A DNA stretch of 64,000 bases from JBBRZM01 sp963813635 (GCA_963813635.1 CAWEZO010000012.1:62001-126000); one strand, 5' to 3'. Counted from the stretch's first letter, positions 54,373 through 63,746 are shown. Translations and numbers: made by a program. Notes: generated by a model from the letters alone, not told the origin.

Positions 54373-55244
54373 GGATGCGCGACCCCGAGGGTGAGCTGGA
54401 GGCCCTCCGCCGCCGCGATGACTTCGGGCACGCCCCGCCGGGCGCCGAGGTCGTCGGCGTGCAGCAGCAACCGGTCGACGTCGCTGTCGGAGTGCGAAGG
54501 GCAGTGATGGAAGAGCGCGAGGCGTTGCGCGCCGGACTCGCGCGCCACGTGCACTGCGTAGTCAACGGTGGAGTGACCGAAATGGCGCTGCGTCTCGTAC
54601 TCACCACACGTGTGCTGCGCGTCGTGAATCAGGAGATCGACGCCATCGCAGAGATCGAGCACGTCGCGCGGCACGAAGTCGTCGGCGTCGGCGCTGCATC
54701 CCGGCCCGTGATCGGCGAGATACGCGACGGACACACCATTGAGGTCGACGCGGAACCCGAGCGTCGGACTCGTGTGGCGGATCCAACGGGAGCGGACCTT
54801 CGCGCGACCGACGGGGAAGTCGTCGTTGCCGGCGTCATGGAACCGCACCGCGCCGGCCAGCTGCTCGGTACGGATCGGGAAGAACGGCGGCTTCATGAGC
54901 TCGCCGAAGACAGCACCAAGTGACGCGTCGGGCTGCGCGGGACCGTAGACGTCGATCGACGAGCCCGGGTACCGGAGTGGACCGAAGAACGGCAGGCCCT
55001 GCACATGATCCCAGTGCAGGTGCGTGAGGAGCACACTGCCCCTGAAACCGTCGGCGCGACCCTCGGCGTCGAGCTGCTCGCCGTACGGACGCAGACCCGT
55101 GCCGAGATCGAGGATCACGGAGTCGTGGTCATCGGCTTCCATTGAGACGCACGACGTGTTGCCGCCGTAGCGCTCGTATCGATCGCCTGCGCACGGCGTA
55201 GAGCCCCGCACCCCGTGGAAGCTCACCGTCGCTCCGACTGACAC
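54369..55244 (-). CDS. Metallo-beta-lactamase-fold hydrolase
   Basis: 291 residues, paralogous to the protein at 4041-4859. It begins VSFHGVRGSTPCAGDRYERYGGNTSCVS, has the metal motif LLTHLHWDHVQGLPFF, then VAYLADHGPG, DLLIHDAQHT, a FGHSTVDYAV segment, and LALFHHCPSHSDSD. The two copies share the exact motif HLHWDHVQGLPFF and have the same overall layout. The substrate is probably a phosphodiester; nothing adjacent specifies it. Confidence 0.9.
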   Translation of the reverse strand: MSVGATVSFHGVRGSTPCAGDRYERYGGNTSCVSMEADDHDSVILDLGTGLRPYGEQLDAEGRADGFRGSVLLTHLHWDHVQGLPFFGPLRYPGSSIDVYGPAQPDASLGAVFGELMKPPFFPIRTEQLAGAVRFHDAGNDDFPVGRAKVRSRWIRHTSPTLGFRVDLNGVSVAYLADHGPGCSADADDFVPRDVLDLCDGVDLLIHDAQHTCGEYETQRHFGHSTVDYAVHVARESGAQRLALFHHCPSHSDSDVDRLLLHADDLGARRGVPEVIAAAEGLQLTLGVAHP

Positions 55245-55320
55245 GATTCACCCCCCGGTGCCATGTCTCCTGTTCAGGCTATCCACAAGGCCTTCGCGAA
55301 ACAACGGGCGCGCGAATACT

Positions 55321-56199
55321 TCAGCTGAGGACGCGCTTCTTGAAGCCCTTGATCCCGAGATACAAGAAGAGCGCGGCGAACCCGAGCAGCACCGGGTACA
55401 CGGCCCACAACGTCATGTGCGGACTGGTGGTGAGCGCGGCCCGGAACCCTTCGCACATGTAGACGAGCGGGTTCACCAAAACCAGTACCTTCAGCCAGGG
55501 AAATCCCCAGACCGTGATAGCGCCGAGGCTCTTCCACGGGTAATAGATCGCGCCCAGGAACGTGATCGGCAGGATGATGATGCCGAACAACAGGGGTACC
55601 TGGCGGGGGTCGAACCGGGTACCGAACGACAGCCCGAGGGCTGCCGACGTGATGCAACACAGCGGGATCAGAGTGATCAGCACGAACCAGTGCACGTGCA
55701 GATGGACAGCCGTGGCGGGCACGATCGCCGCGATGGGAAAGACGATCAGCGCCGCAAACAGGCAGTTGAGCGCGCCGGCGGCGACTTTCTCGACCGCGAC
55801 GAGCGACACGGGCATCGGCGCCAGGACGCGATCCTCGATCTCTTTCGTGTAGCCGAACTCCTGAACCATCGGCAGCGCCACCGACTGAATGCCCTGGAAC
55901 AAGATCGTCATGCCGACCACGCCGGCAACGAGGATCGTCGAGAAGCCGGCCTCACCGGCGCCTCCGCCACCGACTCCCTGGCCGATCTTCGGAAACACGT
56001 ACGTGAAGATGAAGACCAGCAGGAAGGGTTGCAGCAGGGTGCGCGGAATGAACTCGCGGAGGTTCTTCCACAATACGGTGAGATCGCGCAGCAGCATCGC
56101 CTTGAATGCCGTACGCGACGCGGCAGCTGCGGTGCGCGGGCCGGGTACCGCACCGGGAAGAACGTCGGTGATCTCGCCGGCGACGGTTGCGCTCGTCAT
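55321..56199 (-). CDS. ABC-2 type exporter permease (DrrB-like)
   Basis: 292 residues with six helices. LLRDLTVLWKNLREFIPRTLLQPFLLVFIFTYVFP and the GIIILPITFLGAIYYPWKSLG segment fit the ABC-2 permease family, together with NPLVYMCEGFRAAL near the end. Its start overlaps the ATPase stop by one base (TGATG), so the two are coupled. DrrAB-type pairs export drugs, or lipids and polysaccharide precursors. The substrate is not determined. Confidence 0.92.
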   Translation of the reverse strand: MTSATVAGEITDVLPGAVPGPRTAAAASRTAFKAMLLRDLTVLWKNLREFIPRTLLQPFLLVFIFTYVFPKIGQGVGGGGAGEAGFSTILVAGVVGMTILFQGIQSVALPMVQEFGYTKEIEDRVLAPMPVSLVAVEKVAAGALNCLFAALIVFPIAAIVPATAVHLHVHWFVLITLIPLCCITSAALGLSFGTRFDPRQVPLLFGIIILPITFLGAIYYPWKSLGAITVWGFPWLKVLVLVNPLVYMCEGFRAALTTSPHMTLWAVYPVLLGFAALFLYLGIKGFKKRVLS

Positions 56200-57173
56200 C
56201 AGTCCCTCAGCTCCTTTCCGGTCAAGGAGATGAACACGGTCTCGAGCGTGGGCTCGGCGAGGGACAGGTCGGTGACGGAGAAGCCGCCGTGTTCCGCAAC
56301 ACCGACGACCGCGGGGAGCAGGCCCCGCGCTCCCTTCACCTGAAGTTGCACGGTGCTGTCGACGATCTGCGTACGAGTCGCTCCGTCGATCTTCTGAGCG
56401 AGCAGCGCGGCCAGCTCGTCGAGGCTCCCGTCCGCGGTGACGGTCACGATGCTGTCGGCACCGACGGACTTCTTGAGCCCGGCCGGCGAGTCGAGCGCGA
56501 GCAACTTGCCGTGGTCGATGATCGCGAGCCGGTCGCACAGCTGGTCGGCTTCTTCCATGTAGTGCGTCGTGAGCAGGATCGTCTGGCCGTCAGCGTGCAG
56601 CTCGCCGAGGATCTCCCACAGCGCGATCCGGCTCTGCGGATCGAGACCCGACGTCGGCTCGTCGAGGAAGAGGATCGCGGGGCGATGCAGGATCGCCCGC
56701 GCGGTCATGAGTCGCTGCGCCATCCCGCCCGACAGTGCGAGCACGGGTGACTGCGCCCGATCGGAGAGGCGAAACCGCTCGAGCATGTGGGTCGCTTCTG
56801 CTTTCGCCGCGCTGGCCGTCATGCCGAAGAAGCGGCCGTGGAAGTAGAGGTTCTCCCAGACGTTGAGCGCGCGGTCGAGGGTGTTGAACTGTGACACCAC
56901 ACCGATACCCTGCTTCGCGAGCGCGGGGTGCGCGATCACGTCGACGCCGCCCACCTCGGCAGTCCCGCTCGTGGGGACGACGGTCGTGGTGAGCATGCCG
57001 GTGGTGGTGGTCTTGCCCGCGCCGTTGGGGCCGAGCAGCCCGAAGATCTCGCCCCGACGCACGGCGAGGTCGAGGTTGTCGACGGCCTTCAGGTCGCCGG
57101 GATAGATCTTGGTGAGCCCCTCGCACCGGATGACCTCATCGGTGGCGACGCTCGTGGCAGCTGGCGGCGACAT
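56199..57173 (-). CDS. ABC transporter ATPase (DrrA-like)
   Basis: 324 residues. Walker A GPNGAGKTTT, Q-loop VSQFNTLD, signature LSGGMAQRLMTARAI, Walker B ILFLDEPTSGLD and H-loop LLTTHYMEEADQL. The C-terminal DUF4162-like extension with LEPTLETVFISLTGK is typical of DrrA. The signature LSGGM is a common variant. It pairs with the permease downstream. Confidence 0.95.
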   Translation of the reverse strand: MSPPAATSVATDEVIRCEGLTKIYPGDLKAVDNLDLAVRRGEIFGLLGPNGAGKTTTTGMLTTTVVPTSGTAEVGGVDVIAHPALAKQGIGVVSQFNTLDRALNVWENLYFHGRFFGMTASAAKAEATHMLERFRLSDRAQSPVLALSGGMAQRLMTARAILHRPAILFLDEPTSGLDPQSRIALWEILGELHADGQTILLTTHYMEEADQLCDRLAIIDHGKLLALDSPAGLKKSVGADSIVTVTADGSLDELAALLAQKIDGATRTQIVDSTVQLQVKGARGLLPAVVGVAEHGGFSVTDLSLAEPTLETVFISLTGKELRD

Positions 57174-57260
57174 GCGCGCTCCCTTTCGATCACTGCAGGT
57201 TACCGACTCGCGTCACGTCACCGGCCCGCAGCCTCCCGTCCGTGCCTAGGCTGCCGCTCC

Positions 57261-58145
57261 ATGCCGCTCGCACGGATCGTCGCAAACGAAATCGACTTCG
57301 CGTACCTCGAGGACGGGCCCGCCGACGGACCGCTCGCGCTCTGCCTGCACGGCTTTCCCGATCACGCGCCCACGTTCGAGCCGCTGCTCGCGGATCTGGC
57401 CGCCGCCGGGTTCCACGCCGTCGCACCGTGGATGCGCGGATACGCACCCACCGGTCTCGCGCCGAACGGCAACTACCAAGCGGGGTCGCTCGCGCTCGAC
57501 GCGATCGCGCTCGACAGAGGTGCTCGCCGGTGACGATCGTGCCGTGCTCGTCGGTCACGACTGGGGCGCGCTGGCGGCGTACACCGCGGCTGGGTATGCG
57601 CCCGAGCGGTTCGAGCGGATCGTCACGATGGCGGTCCCGCACGCGGCAGCCCTGATGGCCCGGTTCCTCAGCACACCCGAGCAGCTGAAGCGCTCCTGGT
57701 ACATCTTCCTGTTCCAGAGCCCGCTGGCCGACATGATCGTGCCCGATGGACGACTTCGCATTGATCGACATGCTCTGGCGCGACTGGTCGCCCGGCTACG
57801 AGCCGGCGCCCGAGTTCATGCGCACGCTGAAGGACACGTTGGGCGCGCCCGGGTCTGCGGGCGCTGCGATCGCGTACTACCGCTCGATGCTCGGCACGAT
57901 CCCGGGCGATCCCGCGCTGCGACGCCGTGCAGGCGAAAGGTCTCGAAGCGATCAACGTGCCGGCCCTCTATCTGCACGGGGCAGACGACGGGTGCATGTC
58001 GGTCGACCTCGTCGTGACTGACGAGCTCGAGCCGTTGTTCCCGGCCGGCCTCGACGTGGAGCTCGTGGCGCGTGCGGGTCACTTCCTGCATCTGGAACGG
58101 CCCGAGGTCGTCAACCCGAAGATCGTCGAGTTCGTGACGGCCTGA
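57261..58145 (+). pseudogene. Alpha/beta-hydrolase (epoxide-hydrolase-like), frameshifted
   Basis: About 295 residues in four frame segments. The first has LALCLHGFPDHAPTFEPLLADLAAAGFHAVAPWMRGYAPT with the oxyanion HGFP. The second gives AVLVGHDWGALAAYTAA with nucleophile Asp in GHDWG, as in epoxide hydrolases and dehalogenases. The third has a cap-domain section (WSPGYEPAPEFMRTL). The fourth has YLHGADDGCMS and GHFLHLERPE with the catalytic His. Shifts lie near 57515, 57745 and 57925. The full set of motifs is preserved, which points to sequence errors. Confidence 0.8.
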
Positions 58146-58166
58146 CGGCCGGCTGGTCGCCTGCAG

Positions 58167-58686
58167 CTACGACGGCGCCGGACCCTCGGCGCGCACCTTC
58201 TCGACGTGCCGCGAACGCCTCGCGGAGCTGATCCATCCACTCACCCTGGTTGTCGCGCACGAGGCGGACGCACCATGCGAGCGCCTCGCTGCGGCTGCGG
58301 GCGACGCCCGCGTCGACGAGGGTGTCGAGCACGTGCCGCTCCTGCATCCGCAGGCGCGTCATCACGGGCACACCCAAGTTGGTGAAGACGGCTTCGATGT
58401 CGCCGCAGCGCGCGCCCCATGCCACCTTGCGGCCGAAGCGCTGCTCGGCCTCGTCGGCGATGCGCATGCGCTGCTGGCGGGTGTCTTCGCGAAAGCCCTG
58501 GAGGCGGGCACCGAGGGCGGCCCGGCGTTCCTCGGCGTCGGCCTCTTTGGCCTGCTTCGGCTCGGCGAGCGTGCCGAGGACCAGGATCTCGTCGCGGTCG
58601 TAGGTGACCTCGGGCGAACCCGTGAACCAGTCGTCGGGGAGCCTGCCGGTGAACCACCCTTGGAGCTTTGCGTCGCCCGTTGCCAT
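58167..58686 (-). CDS. Conserved actinobacterial protein of unknown function (frameshift near the end)
   Basis: About 172 residues. WFTGRLPDDWFTGSPEVTYDRDEILVLGTL opens the protein, followed by a long acidic/basic helix that looks coiled-coil (EADAEERRAALGARLQGFREDTRQQRMRIADEAE). The C-terminal segment LVDAGVARSRSEALAWCVRLVRDNQ resembles a ribbon-helix-helix-like helix pair. The open frame overruns; a shift near 58205 gives the natural end RAEGPAPS and stop at 58167. ATG 58686 follows GGAGGCG. A DNA-binding role is possible but unproven. Confidence 0.7.
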
Positions 58687-58699
58687 CGTTGCGCCTCCG

Positions 58700-58721
58700 T
58701 TGTGATTACATAATTACACAA
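58700..58721 (-). promoter_or_regulatory. AT-rich promoter/operator element
   Basis: TTGTG at 58700-58704 and CACAA at 58717-58721 bracket an AT-only core with the direct repeat ATTACA-TA-ATTACA. It is the most AT-rich patch of the region and lies 14 bp from the start codon of the unknown protein at 58167-58686, so it may hold its -10 and an operator, perhaps for autoregulation. Confidence 0.4.
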
Positions 58722-58765
58722 TGACAACCTAGCACTGGACCACGGTCGCGCCAACCACTTCTCGC

Positions 58766-58812
58766 TTCTGGGCAGAGTTTTCGACCGCTACGGTCGAAAA
58801 CTCATCCCAGAA
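58766..58812. terminator. Long palindromic hairpin after the HIT gene
   Basis: TTCTGGG with CCCAGAA form the outer stem and GAGTTTTCGACCG with CGGTCGAAAACTC form a perfect 13-bp inner stem around the loop CTA. CA and AT lie opposite between them. Twenty base pairs in 47 nt. It lies between the 3' end of the HIT gene and the promoter of the next - strand gene, where it would stop transcription. Confidence 0.65.
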
Positions 58813-58850
58813 CGGGCGGGGGCGCGGGAGCGGGCGCGCCGGGCCGACTC

Positions 58851-59286
58851 TCAGGCGAGCGCGCGCGGACCGCCTCGCCCGCGGCCTGCACCGCGGCCGC
58901 GTCGGCGTACTTCGGGCGGGGCCAGAAGAAGCCGCGCAGGCCGTCCTTCGGGCGGCGGGGCACGACGTGCACGTGGAGGTGCGGCGACGCTCTGGCTCAC
59001 CACGTTGTTCTCGGCGACGAACGTGCCCTGCGCCTGCATACGCGTCCTGCACGGCAACCGCGAGGCGCTGCACGACGGCGAAGAAGGGGCCGATCACGTC
59101 GGCGGGCAGGTCGCGCAGCGTCTCGACGTGGGCCCGCGGCATCACCAGCGTGTGGCCCGGAAACAACGGTCGATGGTCGAGGAACGCGACCACGTCATCG
59201 TCGCTGTAGACGATCTCCGCGTCGAGCGTGCCGGCGACGATCGCGCAGAACTTGCAGCCGGGCGCGGCGTCGCCGCCCGGTGTCAC
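58851..59286 (-). pseudogene. HIT-family nucleotide hydrolase, frameshifted
   Basis: About 145 residues. The first frame gives CKFCAIVAGTLDAEIVYSDDDVVAFLDHRPLFPGHTLVMPRAHVETLRDLP, a good HIT N-terminus with the Cys-x2-Cys. The second frame has AQGTFVAENNVVSQSV, and the third supplies the triad segment PHLHVHVVPRRP with His-x-His-x-His, near 58965. Shifts lie near 59030 and 58985, with a further one near the end, which may explain the stop at 58851. GTG 59286 lies 4 bp after the MaoC stop, so they are one operon. Confidence 0.75.
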
Positions 59287-59290
59287 TCGG

Positions 59291-59800
59291 CTACTCCGGC
59301 GACTCGTACGGCCGCATTCGGGGCTTCGCAGCCGCGCGCTTCGGCACCATCACCTTGCGCCGGAAGTAAGCAGACCTCTTCGCCGCGCTGGTTGTAGCCG
59401 AAGCGTCTCGACGGTCACGATGCCGCGGTCGGGTTTGCTCGACGACTCCTTCTTGTCGAGCACCTTCGTCTCGGCGTAGATCGTGTCGCCGTGGAACGTC
59501 GGCATCTTGTGCTTGCAGCGTCTCGACCTCGAGGTTCGCGATCGCGAGGCCGCTCACGTCGGGCACGCTCATGCCGAGCACGAGCGAGTACACGAGGTTG
59601 CCGACCACGACGTTCTTGCCGAACTGGGTCTGCGTCTCCGCGTACCACGCGTCGGTGTGGAGCGGATGGTGGTTCATCGTGATCATGCAGAACAGGTGGT
59701 CGTCGGACTCGGTGATCGTCTTGCCCGGCCAGTGCTTGTACACGTCGCCGGGCTCGAAGTCTTCGAAGTAGCGGCCGAACGGCCGTTCGTGCACGGTCAT
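59291..59800 (-). pseudogene. MaoC-family enoyl-CoA hydratase-like protein, frameshifted
   Basis: About 170 residues. ATG 59800 starts MTVHERPFGRYFEDFEPGDVYKHWPGKTITESDDHLFCMITMNHHPLHTDAWYAE, the MaoC hot-dog fold with catalytic D and H in NHHPLHTD. GNLVYSLVLGMSVPDVSGLA is the hot-dog helix. Two or three shifts (near 59505, 59400 and 59370) separate the middle HGDTIYAETKVLDKKESSSKPDRG from the ends. The last frame (KVMVPKRAAAKPRMRPYESPE) stops at 59291. It is downstream of an acyl-CoA dehydrogenase, so a fatty-acid or mesaconyl-CoA type role is plausible. Confidence 0.75.
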
Positions 59801-59851
59801 GCACTGCAAGTTAGGGCGCCACCGACAGGGGCGGCGAACCGTCCCCATTTC

Positions 59852-59900
59852 GTTCTTGCGTCGCAATCCGGGATGTCACCCCGGCTGCTGACGCAAGAAC
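59852..59900. repeat. 49-nt palindromic element, copy B
   Basis: The outer stem is GTTCTTGCGTC with GACGCAAGAAC (11 bp), and the centre CCGGGATGTCACCCCGG is identical to that of copy A (31506-31554). Between them the arms are GCAAT and CTGCT, the reverse complements of the right and left inner arms of copy A. Copy B thus looks like copy A inverted, except that the 17-nt core keeps the same orientation. It is intergenic between the acyl-CoA dehydrogenase and MaoC genes. Confidence 0.8.
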
Positions 59901-59917
59901 GAGGGAGTGGTCGGCGG

Positions 59918-61076
59918 CTACCCGTCGATCGGGTAGCGTTCGAGGAGGCCGCGGGCGATCACGAGGCGCTGGATCTCGTTGGTGCCCTCGCCGATGATCA
60001 TGAGCGGCGCGTCGCGGTAGTAGCGCTCGATCGGGAGCTCGGTGGTGTAGCCGACGCCACCGTGGATGCGCATCGCCTCGGTCGCGATCGTGAACGCGGC
60101 CTCGCTCGCGAACAGCTTGGCCATGCCGGCCTCGACGTCGCAGCGCTCCCCCGCCTCCTTGAGCGCCGCGGCGTGCTCGGTGAGCAGCCGCGCCGCGTGG
60201 AGCTGCGTGCCCATGTCGGCGAGCTTGTTCTGGATCGCCTGGTGCTGCGCGATCGGCTTGCCGAACGTCTCGCGCTGCTGCGCGTACCGGATCGCGGCCT
60301 CGAACGCGGCCCGCGCCACACCGACGGCGCGGGCCGCGATGTTGATGCGACCCACTTCGAGCGCCGACAGGACGAAGTGCTGACCGCGTCCGAGACCGGC
60401 CTCGCCGCCGAGCACGGTGTCGGCGCGCGACGCGATGCTCGTCGTAGACCATCTCGACGGTCTCGATGCCCTTGTAGCCGAGCTTGCCGATGTCGCGGCT
60501 CACCGTGATCCCGCCGAACTGCGGCCCGGGGTCCTTCTCGACCATGAAGCAGGTGATGCCCTCGTCGGTACGCGCTGCGAGGGCGACGAGGCCGGCGCGC
60601 TGGCCGTTCGTGACCCACGACTTCGTGCCCGTGATCACGTACTCGTCGCCGTCACGCACGGCACGACACTTGAGCGCGCTCGTGTCGCTGCCCGCGTCGG
60701 GTTCGGAGAGCGACAGGCAGCCGCGGATCTCTCCGCTCGCGAGGCGTGACAGCCACCGGGCGCGCTGCTCGTCGGTGCCGTTCGCCTTCAGCAGGTTGGC
60801 CGCCATCACGTGCGTGTTGAGCACGCCCGACAGCGACATCCAACCCGCCGAGAGCTCCTCGATCACGCCGATGTAGGTAGGGAGATCGAGTCCGAGCCCG
60901 CCGTACTCCTCCGGAATGGTGACGCCGAACAGCCCGAGGTCGCGCATGCCGGCGATGATCTCGGCGGGGTACTCGTCGGCGTGCTCCAGGTCGGACGCGA
61001 CGGGGATCACCTCGCGCTCCACGAAGCGCCGCACCGTGCCGACGAGCTCGGCACGCATCTCGGGATCGGTCGCCAT
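59918..61076 (-). CDS. Acyl-CoA dehydrogenase (one frameshift)
   Basis: About 386 residues. The N-terminal helical domain (MRAELVGTVRRFVEREVIPVASDLEHADEYP) is followed by the FAD-binding segment CLSLSEPDAGSDTSALKCRA and TGTKSWVTNG. The C-terminal domain has INIAARAVGVARAAFEAAIRYAQQRETFGKPIAQHQAIQ, EAMRIHGGVGYTTELPIERYYRDA and MIIGEGTNEIQRLVIARGLL. A frame change near 60435 joins MVYDEHRV to LGGEAGLGRG. ATG 61076 starts MATDPEMR and overlaps the open frame of the methyltransferase. Substrate length is unknown. It is one transcript with MaoC and HIT, with a palindrome between. Confidence 0.85.
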
Positions 61077-61759
61077 GACGCCGGAGCTTCAGCAGCGCGC
61101 TCTTTGACCGCCCGGTAGCACGTGAGCGTTCCGTACATCGTGGAGAGCTGTGCGGATCGGCGGACGTTCCGGAAGCCTCCTGCCTCGAACAGCGTGGGCG
61201 ACGCGCCCGCCACGCTGTCACGTGTCGTGGTGAAGCCATCCAGGAGTTGAACCGAGAAGAACAACCCGCGCATGAGGACGTTGGCGGGCCTTCCCCAATC
61301 GGCAACATGGAACTGCCCGCCGGGCGCGAGCACGCGGTACACCTCCCGAATCGTGCGGCGCTTGTCTTCGGGACCAAGGTGATGGAAGAACAGGCTCGAG
61401 ATCACACGATCGCAGGCACCATCACCAAGGGGGATGTCATGTGACATCGCCCGAACCCACGGGATGTCCACCCGGGCGCCCCGAGCCTTCTCTTGTGCTC
61501 TGCGCAACACCTTGGGATCGGCGTCCAGCCCTACCACCGACACCTGCGGGTAGGACTGCGCGGCCAGGATCGCAAGCGTTCCCGTTCCGCAACCAAGGTC
61601 GAGGACCGCGGCCGCCACACCCAGTTCTGCGCCGCCTAACAACGTGCGCTTGAACGTGCGCTCGCGCGTCGTCAGGCGCACGACCGGATCGTAGAGGCCG
61701 GTCAACCAGTCGTAGCCCAGCGCGGGAACAAAGCGCTCGCGAGAATCCGGTTTCGTCAC
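61007..61759 (-). CDS. Class I SAM-dependent methyltransferase
   Basis: Up to 250 residues. Motif I is AAVLDLGCGTGTLAILAAQ, then VVGLDADPKVLRRAQEKA with the ribose Asp, ISSLFFHHLGPEDKRRTIREVYRVLAPGGQFHVADWG (motif III/post III). The class resembles MenG/UbiE-like enzymes. Conserved sequence ends near YGTLTCYRAVKERAAEA; the last 30 residues run into the acyl-CoA dehydrogenase start and are probably an artefact of a lost stop. Small-molecule O- or C-methylation is the likely role. Confidence 0.82.
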   Translation of the reverse strand: MTKPDSRERFVPALGYDWLTGLYDPVVRLTTRERTFKRTLLGGAELGVAAAVLDLGCGTGTLAILAAQSYPQVSVVGLDADPKVLRRAQEKARGARVDIPWVRAMSHDIPLGDGACDRVISSLFFHHLGPEDKRRTIREVYRVLAPGGQFHVADWGRPANVLMRGLFFSVQLLDGFTTTRDSVAGASPTLFEAGGFRNVRRSAQLSTMYGTLTCYRAVKERAAEAPASWRPIPRCVPSSSARCGASWSAR

Positions 61760-61818
61760 AGAATCCTCTCTCGGCCCGGTCGGGAATCGACGCCGGCCCC
61801 GGTAGGTTGGACGACGAA

Positions 61819-63699
61819 ATGATGATGCATCAAACGATGATGGGCTTCCGGCGTGACCCGGACCTCGTTCAGGGTAAGCACTTCGAGCGAGACCTGCTGC
61901 GGCGCGTGCTCGGCCTCGCCCGCCCCTACCGACGAGACCTGATCGGCTTCCTGATCGTCGTCGTCCTCGCGTCGGGCGTCGCCGTCATCCCCCCGCTGCT
62001 GTTCGGGGCGCTGATCGGCTCGGCGATCCCCGACAAGAACGAGACGCTGGTGACGCTCCTCGCGCTCGGCGCCGTCGGGCTTGCCGTCGCGACCGCTTTC
62101 CTCTCGCTCGTGCAACGCTGGTACTCCGCACGCGTCGGCGAGGGTCTCATCTACGACATGCGGGTAAAGCTCTTCGACCACGTGCAGCGTATGCCGATCG
62201 CGTTCTTCACCCGCACCCAGACCGGCGCGTTGATGTCGCGGCTCAACAACGACGTGATCGGCGCGCAGCAAGCCGTCACCAACACGCTCGGCACCGTCGT
62301 GTCCAACCTGATAGGTGTCGTCATGACATTGGTCGTGATGCTCGCGCTCGAGTGGCGGTTGACGATCCTCACACTGTTGGTGCTACCGGCATTCATCATT
62401 CCCGCGAAGCGCATGGGCCGGAAGCTGCAAGTGGTCACACGCGAAGGCATGCAGCTCAACGCGGGCATGAACAACACGATCGCCGAGCGCTTCAACGTCG
62501 CCGGCGCGCTCGTCGTCAAGCTGTTCGGCCGGCACGACCGCGAGCGGGACGCGTTCTCCGACCGAGCGGGGCAGGTGCGCGACGTCGGCATCAAGACCGC
62601 GATGTACTGCCGCGTGCTGTTCGTCGCCCTCGGGCTCGTCGCCGCGGTGGGTACAGCGGTCGTCTACTACCTCGGCGGACAACTCGCTATCTCGGGCGCG
62701 CTCTCGGTCGGCGTCGTGGCGGCCTTCGTCCTCTACGTCGCGCAGATCTATCAACCGCTCACCCAGCTGACCAACGCGCGCGTCGACGTGATGACCGCGC
62801 TCGTCAGCTTCGAGCGGGTCTTCGAAGTGCTCGACTTCCCGATCTCCATCACCGATCGGCCGGGCGCGATCGACCTCGTGAACCCCAAAGGCCGGGTAGC
62901 GCTCGAGCACGTGTGGTTCCGTCACCCGCCTGCGGCGCTGGCGTCGCTGGCCTCGTTGGAGGAAAACTCGCTCAGCGCGGCGGGAAACGACCCGAGTGCC
63001 TGGATCCTGCGCGACGTCAGCTTCACGATCGAGCCGGGAGAGCTGGTCGCGCTGGTCGGCCCGTCGGGCGCGGGCAAGACCACTACCGCAATGCTCGTTC
63101 CCCGCATCTACGACACGACCCGTGGCCAGGTGACATTCGACGGCCATGATGTCCGCGACCTCACGGAGTCGTCGCTGCGCGACGCCGTCGGCATGGTGAT
63201 GCAGGACCCGCACCTCTTTCACGCTTCGATCCGCGAGAACCTGCGCTACACGCGTCCCGACGCCACCGACGACGAGCTGATCGCCGCGTGTCGCGCCGCA
63301 CGAATCCACGATGTGATCGCGTCACTGCCCGATGGCTACGACACCGTGGTCGGTGAGCGTGGCTACCGGATGTCGGGTGGCGAGAAGCAACGACTCGCGA
63401 TTGCGCGCATGTTGCTGAAGGACCCCGCGGTCGTGATCCTCGACGAGGCGACGTCGCACCTCGACTCGGAGTCGGAGCACGCCATCCAGCGCGCCCTGGC
63501 CGACGCGCTCGCCGGACGCACCGCGCTCGTGATCGCGCACCGGCTGTCGACGATCGTTGGCGCGGATCGGATCCTGGTGATCGAAGACGGACAGATCGCC
63601 GAGCAGGGAACTCACGACACCCTGCTGCGTTCGGGCGGCCTGTACTCCGAGCTCTACCGCACCCAGCTCGATTCCGCCGCCTCCACCGAACCGGCCTGA
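61819..63699 (+). CDS. ABC exporter half-transporter (membrane domain + ATPase)
   Basis: 626 residues from ATG 61819 (TTG 61807 is possible). A six-helix domain with RTQTGALMSRLNNDVIGAQQAV is followed by an ATPase: Walker A GPSGAGKTT, Q-loop MVMQDPHLF, signature MSGGEKQRLAIARML, Walker B VVILDEATSHLD, His in VIAHRLST. Between the helices and the Walker A a 20-residue insert (PPAALASLASLEENSLSAAG) extends the first strand loop. There is no second ABC gene adjacent, so it is probably a homodimer, unlike the pair at 48356-51981. Confidence 0.93.
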   Translation: MMMHQTMMGFRRDPDLVQGKHFERDLLRRVLGLARPYRRDLIGFLIVVVLASGVAVIPPLLFGALIGSAIPDKNETLVTLLALGAVGLAVATAFLSLVQRWYSARVGEGLIYDMRVKLFDHVQRMPIAFFTRTQTGALMSRLNNDVIGAQQAVTNTLGTVVSNLIGVVMTLVVMLALEWRLTILTLLVLPAFIIPAKRMGRKLQVVTREGMQLNAGMNNTIAERFNVAGALVVKLFGRHDRERDAFSDRAGQVRDVGIKTAMYCRVLFVALGLVAAVGTAVVYYLGGQLAISGALSVGVVAAFVLYVAQIYQPLTQLTNARVDVMTALVSFERVFEVLDFPISITDRPGAIDLVNPKGRVALEHVWFRHPPAALASLASLEENSLSAAGNDPSAWILRDVSFTIEPGELVALVGPSGAGKTTTAMLVPRIYDTTRGQVTFDGHDVRDLTESSLRDAVGMVMQDPHLFHASIRENLRYTRPDATDDELIAACRAARIHDVIASLPDGYDTVVGERGYRMSGGEKQRLAIARMLLKDPAVVILDEATSHLDSESEHAIQRALADALAGRTALVIAHRLSTIVGADRILVIEDGQIAEQGTHDTLLRSGGLYSELYRTQLDSAASTEPA

Positions 63700-63713
63700 G
63701 CGACCTCCGTCGG

Positions 63714-63719
63714 TAGAAT
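63714..63719 (+). promoter_or_regulatory. Candidate -10 element
   Basis: TAGAAT with GG just upstream, 28 bp before the ATG at 63747, in the gap after the ABC exporter gene. No -35 match is visible. It may be an extended -10 promoter. Confidence 0.35.
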
Positions 63720-63746
63720 GCTCCCGTCGCTCCTCGGCGACGACCC

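Noticed and set aside
58167..58686. PadR- or GntR-type regulator
   Set aside because: No winged-helix pattern is visible. Only a weak ribbon-helix-helix-like segment is present, so the protein is left as unknown.
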